This document shows, piece by piece, positions 56,470 through 64,000 of a stretch of DNA of 64,000 nucleotides. The notes below the pieces were generated by a model that saw nothing but the letters and a program-made list of their open reading frames with translations, did not search any database and was not told the origin of the DNA. The stretch spans positions 157,176,246-157,240,245 of the forward strand of contig CM045763.1 of NCBI GenBank assembly GCA_025200525.1, read 5' to 3'. The translations under genes and the position numbers were made by a program. The stretch is from Camellia lanceoleosa. Lineage: Eukaryota > Streptophyta > Magnoliopsida > Ericales > Theaceae. Every line of letters begins with the position of its first letter. Positions within the stretch are counted from its first letter, which is position 1.

Positions 56470-58271
56470 TATAGCGATCCGGGTTTACCCTGTTGTATAG
56501 TGATCCGGACGTGTGTCCGTGGATGTTGGTAGTGGATTGTTGTCTGTTTACGTCCTTTCATATATTGTATTTGAGTTATAGGATGTGTTGGGCGGGTTTG
56601 TTTGAGTTGGTTGTGTTCGGAGCCAAGGGTTCTTTGCCTGAAATTTTGTCCTTCGCCGGCGAGGAGTTGGTCGCTCAGCGAGAGTTGAGTTTTGTGTCAG
56701 TGGGTCGAGCGAGCGGCTTCGGCGGCGAAGCGATCTGGGCTCGGGCCGGACTGAACACCATGATTTCGCTCGGCGAAGTGATTCTTCGCCGAGCGATCTG
56801 GTTGATCTTCGCCGAGCGGCGGTTCGTCGCTTCAGCGTCGTCTAGTTGCAGAACTGAAGGGTCGAGCTCGCTCGAAGCGAGCTTTTCTTCGCCGAGCGAG
56901 CTTCTAGGATGTTGGCTCGGCGAGACCTTCTTGGCTCGAGCTACGGTTTTCGTAATGCAGTCGCCGAGCGACCAAGTCTTCGCTCGAGCGAGCCTGTTTA
57001 TATCAGTTCGCAGCCGGCGATCTAAACTTCACTTTTTTGAAGCTTTTACTTTTTAAAACCCTAAATTTGAGAGCCTCTCTCTCTAGACTTGCCTTCTCTC
57101 TAAGAAATCATCTCCCTAGAGAGTGAATCTTCCCTAAGTGCTTTGTTAAAAAGGTAGAGGGTGACTTGGGCTTCGATATAATCTGAAAATATTCGGTTTT
57201 GGAGCAAGTTGGGTGTTGGGTCTTCATCTCCTTTTGAGCTCAAACTTTGAGGTAGGGATATCCTACTCCTCTTTATGGATTTTGTCTTTGAATTTTAGCA
57301 TTTTGATATGTTGGTAGTTGTTGTGTAATTTTGGGAAACTTTGGGCCATTGTGTAATTTTATAAAAGTTTGGGGTTTTGTCTATAATAAACCTAGAAGCA
57401 TGTTTGGTATAGAAACATGGAATTAATGTTGAAACATTAGTGAAATTGGAACCTAAGGGTTGTAATGTTAATATTGGAAACGTCCTAATTACATTGATTA
57501 ATTAATTTGAATAATTAATTGTGGAAAAATGAGGAATTGAGATAGAATTGGGTCATGGGTTATGACGATGGAAAGAATACATTGATTTTATGTATTGATA
57601 TGTGATGTGTATAATTGTTATATATATGCATTGTGTTGTGTTGGAGGAGATAGGGGATGTACTCCATGGTTTGAGGGAAGATAGGGGATGGACCTCTAAA
57701 CCGGATGTTATTGGGAGGAGATAGGGGATGAACTCCGTAGATAGAGCATGTATGCTTATCTAGAAATGTATTGGCAGAGCGTATATGCTTGTCATTGGAA
57801 GTATGAATATAATTGTTTTGCCTATATTTGTTGAAGTGATGAAAGAATGTAAAAGAGTTGGCCATCTATCAACTGTTAATCTTTTAGTCATTATTTATAA
57901 CTGGTTTAGTGTATTTCTACTGGGCTGTGGCTCACCCTATATGGGAACATCATTTTCAGGTACTGGTAGCATGCCACCTCCAAGGACTTAGCTTGGGAGG
58001 CTAGTGGCGGACGGACTTTTTGGTTGTCTTTCCTTTTGCAGTGTTACATGTAAATTCAAGCCTAGGGCTTAATGTGTAAATGAGTTAGCACTCTACTTTC
58101 TTGTAACCAAGTGTTAACTTGAAAGTCAGAAGCCCGTAGGGCATTTGCTTTTGTTGTTAACATGTAATACCTTTTGTAATAGCACTCTGATGAATGGAAG
58201 GACGTGGATCTTTTATATATCATAGCATGTTAATATTGTTGGTTTAATATCATTATTTTGAGGGCGTTACA
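56470..58271 (+). repeat. Element D 3' LTR (1802 bp)
   Basis: Pairs with 49295-51109. Differences concentrate in 56600-56960 (the palindrome array), while about 57000-58271 shows only a handful of changes. Followed by TACTA. Confidence 0.93.
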
Positions 58272-59222
58272 TACTACTTTCCCCTTTACTGCTTTCCTAC
58301 TTTTCCATTTGATTTTTTTTTTCTAGTTGATTTTGTTTGTCCAGTGTTACTACTTTCCCGTTTATTACTTTCCTACTTTCCATTTGATTTTGTTTTTCCA
58401 GTGTCACTACTTTCATAGTGTTACTACTTTCCTGTTTACTACTTTCCCATTTGATTTTGTTTTTCCAATGTTACTACTTTTCGATTTTATTTTATTTTTC
58501 TAGCCGTTTATTACTTTCCATTTGATTTTGATTTTGTTTTTCCAGTTGATTTTATTTTTCCATTATTACTACTTTCCCGTTTACTACTCCATTAACAAGA
58601 AATGAAAAAATACAAACACAACAAATTTTTGAAATTCCTCAATGAGGATCAAACTAGAGAATGAATGAATTTCGTAAAATATTTTTATCTTTCAATTTCC
58701 TTTATTTGATTTATTTCAAAATTAAAATAAAAATATTACACTATTAGTCGATTGTCTTACTTCTTCACCTTAAAGAATAATAATATACAATGTTAGTTGG
58801 GTGCTTTATTTGTACATCTTTTAATTACAAAATGGTTTCCACAAACATACACATAACTAAAGTGAATCAACCTGATGAATTATATAATTAATAGTAATAA
58901 GTCCAACCATATAATATGGACTGTCATTATCTTATGTTATTGTTTCAACCTATTTTCTAAATTTTAGTACTTAAATAAAAATATAAATGCCCCTCATAGA
59001 TATGAAGGACATCGAGTCCGCTTACACTCCTAATTCGACTTATCATATTTCAACCAAACAATAACCACACTTTCAAATATAAGCATTAAACAGTAACAGA
59101 AAATAACAAAATGGTTCAAAAAGTAAAACTTATATAAAACCTACAAACCCAAAAAAAATAAAAATAAATAAACATAAATATGAGAAAAATTACCACGTGC
59201 AAAGCACGTACACTTCCACTAG
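58272..59222 (+). repeat. Helitron-like unit 2, right part
   Basis: TSD TACTA (58272-58276), remaining minisatellite to about 58595, AT-rich unique part, then perfect hairpin ACGTGC-AAA-GCACGT (59195-59209) and CTAG at 59219-59222. Aligns with 47400-48246. Confidence 0.62.
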
Positions 59223-59581
59223 TATATATAAAAGAGGATTAATACTTTCAATTGAATATTAACAATAAGAATTTAATATATACAAGCATAAAGAAGGAAC
59301 TAAAGAACTAGTGAACCCAGAATAAGTGGAAGCATTCAAATTTTCAAACAAAAAAAGAAAAAAAAAGAAAAGGGATTTATTTATCTTCTTACATAGCACG
59401 ACCACAAGCGGCACAAAGAAGAAAATCAAAGACGAAACTCTAGGATTGAGATTCTGGCGTCGCACAAAGAGGTGTTCAATAATTTCAGACCCCGATGCTC
59501 TTACTGCTGGTTTCACAACGTAATTAATTAAAACTTCCTTCGCAGAATTGGCTTGAGCTTCCAAGTTGACGGGGGAGAATA

Positions 59582-59589
59582 CTCTGGCC
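59582..59589. repeat. 8-bp target-site duplication CTCTGGCC, left copy (hAT-like element)
   Basis: CTCTGGCC precedes CAGTGTTG; CTCTGGCT (61044-61051) follows CACTG. 7 of 8 bases match, and uninterrupted units read CTCTGGCC, so the right copy carries the change. Confidence 0.8.
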
Positions 59590-61043
59590 CAGTGTTGTCA
59601 AAGTCACGCCTAGGCGCAAGGCGAGTCGAGGCGAACCATCTGCGCCTGTACAGGTACCAGGCGAGGCGACTTGAGTCAGGCGAGCGCCTTAGCCGCGACT
59701 TGAGCAAGGCGAGACTGAGTGTTTAATCTATAGATCTGATCTAACGACTACGACACTGGATCGACTTCGGCTTCGCAGGTTCGACTCTCTCTCCCCTTCT
59801 TCTTCTTCGTCTTCGACACTGGTTCGATCGACTTTCATTTTTTTTTTTTTTCCTTTTCTTTTTTTTTCCTTCGACTTCAACTTCTTCAGTTCTTTTTTTT
59901 CCTCTTCTTCGACTTCGACACTCTCTCTCACCTTCTTTTTTTTTTCCTCTATTTTTTTTTTCAACTTTTTTTGTTTTGCTTCTTTTTTTTTTTTTTTTTC
60001 CTTTTCCTTTTCCTTTTCCTTTTTTTTCAATTATTTGAGTCTATTTTTTTCCTTCAGTTCCGTCCATTCCTTTTCTTCTTCTTTTCAATTATTAATTTTT
60101 TCTTCTTCTTTCGACTTTCTTTTTCTTTATTTTTTTCATTAATGATTATATAAATAAAAAAATAGATAAATAAATTAATAAATAAAAATAATAAATAAAT
60201 AAAAATTAATTAATTCATACATACATAAATAAAAAAAATAGATACATTACATTCATTATGATTATATTGAAATTGATTCATCATTATACTGAAATTAATT
60301 AATTCATCATTAATTAAAAAAAATAGAAAATTGATTCATAAGTTAATTAATTCATACATTACATACATTCATTACATTACATACATTGAATCATAACATT
60401 AATTAATTCATAAATTGATTCATAAGTTAATTAAAAAAATAGAAAATTGAATCATAAATAAATAAATAAATAAAAATTAATTAATTAATTCATACATACA
60501 TAAATAAAAAAAAGTAGATACATTACATTCATTATCATTATATTGAAATTGATTCATCATTATACTGAAATTAATTAATTCATCATTAATTAAAAAAATA
60601 GAAAATTGATTCATAAGTTAATTAATTCATACATTACATACATTCATTACATTACATACATTGAATCACAACATTAATTAATTCATAAATTGATTCATAA
60701 GTTAATTAAAAAAATAAAAAATTGAATCATAACATTAATTAATTCATACATTACATTACATACATTAATTAATTCATACATTAATAGAAAAAATAATGTA
60801 ACATAGGAATGAATGTAATGGAATGTAATGTACATTAATTAATTAATTAATTCATCATTAATTGAAAAAAATAGAAAATTGATTCATACATTACTATGAA
60901 TGATTAGTCTATATTAATTTTTTTATTTTTTACGAAGACTGTGCGCCTTACTTCAATAAAGCCCGCGCCTCGCCTTGCGCCTTTCGCCTCGGCCCCGAGG
61001 GACCTTTAGCGCCTTAGTGCGCCTTGAGCCTTTAAAAACACTG
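59590..61043. mobile_element. Non-autonomous hAT-like DNA transposon (1454 bp)
   Basis: Ends are inverted: CAGTGTTGTCAAAG on the left, and the right end read in reverse is CAGTGTTTTTAAAGGCTC. GC-rich subterminal repeats oppose each other (GCCTAGGCGCAAGGCGAG near 59619; GCCTCGCCTTGCGCCTTTCG near 60967). An 8-bp target duplication fits hAT. The inside is non-coding: a T/C-rich tract (59790-60150) and AT-rich repeats (60160-60900). No transposase frame, so it needs a helper. The superfamily is inferred from ends and duplication length. Confidence 0.72.
60192..60745. repeat. 276-bp direct duplication inside the hAT-like element
   Basis: GATACATTACATTCATTAT occurs at 60241 and 60517, and flanking sequence matches over most of a 276-bp period. 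Rich in TTAATTAATTCATA words. Confidence 0.75.
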
Positions 61044-62200
61044 CTCTGGCTTATATATAGACGAATTACTAGAGGTTGTTGAAGGGGGTGAATACACTGC
61101 CCTATATATAGACGAATTACTACTTTATTACTACTTTCTCATTTGATTTTGTTCTTCTAGTGTTATTCCAATGTTACTACTTTCCCATTCGATTATGTTT
61201 TTCTACTGGCCACTATATAGACGAATTAGTAGAAGTTGTTGAAGGTGGACAATACACTGGCCTATATATACATGAATTACTACATCCCCATTTGATTTTA
61301 TTTTTCCAGTGTCACTACTTTCATAGTGTTACTACCTTCCTACTTTCCCATTTGATTTTGTTTTTCCAGTTGATTTTGTTTTTCCAGTGTTACTACTTTC
61401 CTACTTTCCATTTGATTTTGTTTTTCCAATTGATTTTATTTTTTTCAGTGTTACTACTTTCCCGTAAAGTGTTACTACTTTCCGATTTGATTTTATTTTT
61501 CTAGTCGTTTACTACTTTCCCATTTTATTTTGATTTTGTTTTTCCAGTGTTACTACTTTCTTATTTACTACTTTATTAATATGAAATGGAAAATACAAAC
61601 ACAACAAATTTTCAAAATTCCTCAAAGAGGATCAAACTAGAGAATGAATGAATTCTGTAAAATATTTTTATCTTTCAATTGCCTTTACTTGATTTATTCC
61701 AAAATTATAATTAAAATATTACATTATTAGTTGAACGTTTCACTTATTCATCTTAAATAATAGTAATATTATAATATTAGTTGGTGCTTTATTTGTACAT
61801 CTTTCAATTACAAAATGGTTTCTATATATATACTCATAACTAAAGTGAATCAACCTGTAAAATTATATATTTAATAGTAATAAGTCCAACCATATGATAT
61901 GGACTGCAATTATCTTATGTTATTGTTTCAAACTACTTTCTACATTTTAATACTTAAATAAAAATATAAATGCCTCTCATATATTTGAAGGACATGGAGT
62001 CCGATTACACGCCTAATCCAACTTATCAAATTTAAACAAAACAATATCCACACTTTCAAATATAAGCAATAAACATTAACAGAAAATAACAAAATGGTTC
62101 AAAAACTAAAACTAATATAAAATCTACAAACCAAAAAAAACAAACATAAACATAAGTACGAGAAAAATTACGACGTGCGAAGCACGTGCACTTCCACTAG

Positions 62201-63875
62201 GATATATAGAAGCAGATTAATACTTTCAATTGAATATTAACAATAAGAATTGAATATATAGAATCATAAATAAGGACTAAAAAAGCTAATGAACCCAGAA
62301 TAAGTGGAGGTATTCAACTTTTCAAAAAAAAAAAAAAATGTGAAAAGGGATTTATTTATGATCTTACTTAGCATGACCACAAACAGCACAAAGAAGACAA
62401 TCAAAGACAAAACTCTAGGATTGATATTCTGGCGTCGCACAAAGAGGCGTTCAATAATTTCAGACCCCGATGCTCTTACTGCTGGTTTCACAACGTAATT
62501 AATTAAAACTTCCTTTGTAGAATTAGCTTGAGCTTCCAAGTTGACGGTGGAGAATACTCTGGCCAATATATAGACGAATTACTAGAGGTTGTTGAAGGGG
62601 GATAATACACTAGCCTATATATAGACGAATTACTACTTTATTACTACTTTCCCATTTGATTTTGTTCTTCCAGTGTTATTCCAATGTTACTACTTTCCTA
62701 TTTGATTATGTTTTTCTAGTGGCCACTATATAGACGAATTAGTAGAAGTTGTTGAAGGTGGAAAATACACTGGCCTATATATACATGAATTACAACATCC
62801 CCATTTGATTTTTTTTTTCCATTGTTACTATTTTCCCTTTTACTACTTTCCCGTTTGATTTTTTTTTCAAATTGGTTTTGTTTTTCCAGTGTTGCTACTT
62901 TCAAAGTACTACTACTTTCCCATTACTACTTTCCTACTTTGCCATTTGATTTTGTTTTTCCAGCGTCACTACTTTCAAAGTGTTACTACTTTCCTACTTT
63001 CTCATTTGATTTTGTTTTTCCGGTTGATTTTGTTTTTCCAGTGTTACTACTTTCCTACTTTCCATTTGATTTTGTTTTTCCAGTAGATTTTATTTTTTTC
63101 AGTGTTACTACTTTCCCGTAAAGTGTTACTACTTTCCTGTTTACTACTTTCCCATTTGATTTTATTTTTCTAGTCGTTTACTACTTTCCCATTTTATTTT
63201 GATTTTGTTTTTCCAGTGTTACTACTTTCTTGTTTACTACTTTATTAATATGAAATGGAAAATACAAACACAACAAATTTTCAAAATTCCTCAAAGAGGA
63301 TCAAACTAGAGAATGAATGAATTCTGTAAAATATTTTTATCTTTCAATTGCCTTTACTTGATTTATTCCAAAATTATAATTAAAATATTACATTATTAGT
63401 TGAACGTTTCACTTATTCACCATAAATAATAGTAATATTATAATATTAGTTGGGTGCTTTATTTGTACATCTTTCAATTACAAAATGGTTTCTATATACA
63501 TACACATAACTAAAGTGAATCAACCTGGTGAATTATATATTTAATAGTAATAAGTCCAACCATATGATATGGACTGCAATTATCTTATGTTATTGTTTCA
63601 ACCTACTTTCTAAATTTTAATACTTAAATAAAAATACAATTGCCTCTCATACATTTGAAAGACATGGAGTCCGATTACACGCCTAATCCACCTTATCAAA
63701 TTTAAACAAAACAATATGCACACTTTCAAATATAAGCATTAAACATTAACAGAAAATAACAAAATGGTTCAAAAACTAAAACTAATATAAAATCTACAAA
63801 CCGAAAAAAAAAATAAATAAATAAACATAAGTGTGAGAAAAATTACCATGTGCGAAGCACGTGCACTTCCACTAG
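62201..63875 (+). repeat. Helitron-like unit 4 (complete, 1675 bp)
   Basis: The only uninterrupted unit. Starts GATATATAGAAGCAGATTAA; unit-type sequence GGATTGATATTCTGGCGTCG near 62418; minisatellite 62640-63250; AT-rich unique part; ATGTGC-GAA-GCACGT (63848-63862); CTAG at 63872-63875. No Rep/helicase frame. Confidence 0.63.
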
Positions 63876-64000
63876 TATATATAGAAGCAGATTAATACTT
63901 TCAGCTGAATATTAACAATAAGAATTGAATATATAGAATCATAAATAAGGACTAAAAAAGCTAATGAACCCAGAATAAGTGGAGGTATTCAACTTTTCAA
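63876..64000 (+). repeat. Helitron-like unit 5, start only
   Basis: TATATATAGAAGCAGATTAA follows CTAG, matching the starts of the other units. The unit runs off the window. Confidence 0.62.

Larger units (their letters stand above)
49295..58271 (+). mobile_element. Element D: full-length Tekay-like retrotransposon with indel-ridden coding region
   Basis: 8977 bp: LTRs 49295-51109 and 56470-58271, primer-binding site 51113-51124, degraded gag-pol 51510-56056, TSD TACTA. The LTRs are almost identical outside the CTCGAG array, which points to a recent insertion. The coding region is nevertheless broken by many 1-2 nt indels, unlike A and B where stops are substitutions. Pol is closest to element A. 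Confidence 0.94.
59223..62200 (+). repeat. Helitron-like unit 3 (interrupted by the hAT-like element)
   Basis: Starts TATATATAAAAGAGGATTAA after CTAG. Interrupted at 59590-61051; without it the unit is about 1516 bp. It has a shorter minisatellite (61130-61590). Ends ACGTGC-GAA-GCACGT (62173-62187) and CTAG (62197-62200). Confidence 0.62.

Noticed and set aside
59728..60030. Minus-strand Lys/Glu-rich frame in the hAT-like element
   Set aside because: It is the reverse reading of a T/C-rich low-complexity tract. No domain and no conservation visible.

Overview
The window looks like repeat-dense heterochromatin from a flowering plant, probably a eudicot. I found no host gene, tRNA or rRNA. Nearly every base belongs to a transposable element, and the nesting can be solved from 5-bp or 8-bp target-site duplications (TSDs). 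All coding sequence is retroelement gag or pol, and all of it is broken. No species can be named from this sequence.

Layout. The oldest layer is a head-to-tail array of 1.5-2.0 kb Helitron-like units (15728-15891, 46657-49294, 58272-64000), each ending in a GTGC/GCAC hairpin plus ACTTCCACTAG. Element A is a Ty3/gypsy chromovirus of Tekay type; its 5' part lies off the window, its coding remnants are 3-955 and 10099-13043, and its 3' LTR is 13463-15727. Element B, a second Tekay-like element (956-10093, TSD GGTCT), sits inside A between protease and reverse transcriptase. Next comes a Tat/Ogre-like element (outer Ogre, 15892-46656, TSD CCTAT). Its gag is split by a related element (inner Ogre, 19534-38027, TSD CCCAG) with 5.1-5.2 kb LTRs. 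A third Tekay-like element D (49295-58271, TSD TACTA) and a non-autonomous hAT-like element (59590-61043, 8-bp TSD) lie in the Helitron-like array.

How the parts work together. The Tekay elements have the order gag-protease-RT-RNase H-integrase-chromodomain. They carry premature stops that read as C-to-T or G-to-A changes (A, B) or dense small indels (D). Both Ogre-like elements carry gag only. Their pol is absent and gag runs straight into a long non-coding 3' region, so they would have needed a helper element for reverse transcription and integration.

Most unusual signal. The 3' non-coding regions of both gag-only Ogre-like elements are built from tandem arrays of short hairpins. Within an array the loop is conserved while the stem arms change together (AGTGT/ACACT, TGTGT/ACACA, AGTAT/ATACT; GCGT/ACGC, GCAT/ATGC; GCAC/GTGC, GCGC/GCGC, TCGC/GCGA). 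The two elements use different hairpin sequences at the same structural position. Hairpin or palindrome arrays also occur in the LTRs: a 74-bp unit and a 34-nt hairpin in the inner Ogre LTR, CGCTCGAGCG arrays in all three Tekay-like LTR types, and a TGATACA/TGTATCA array in the LTR of A. This is the best candidate here for an undescribed structural system.
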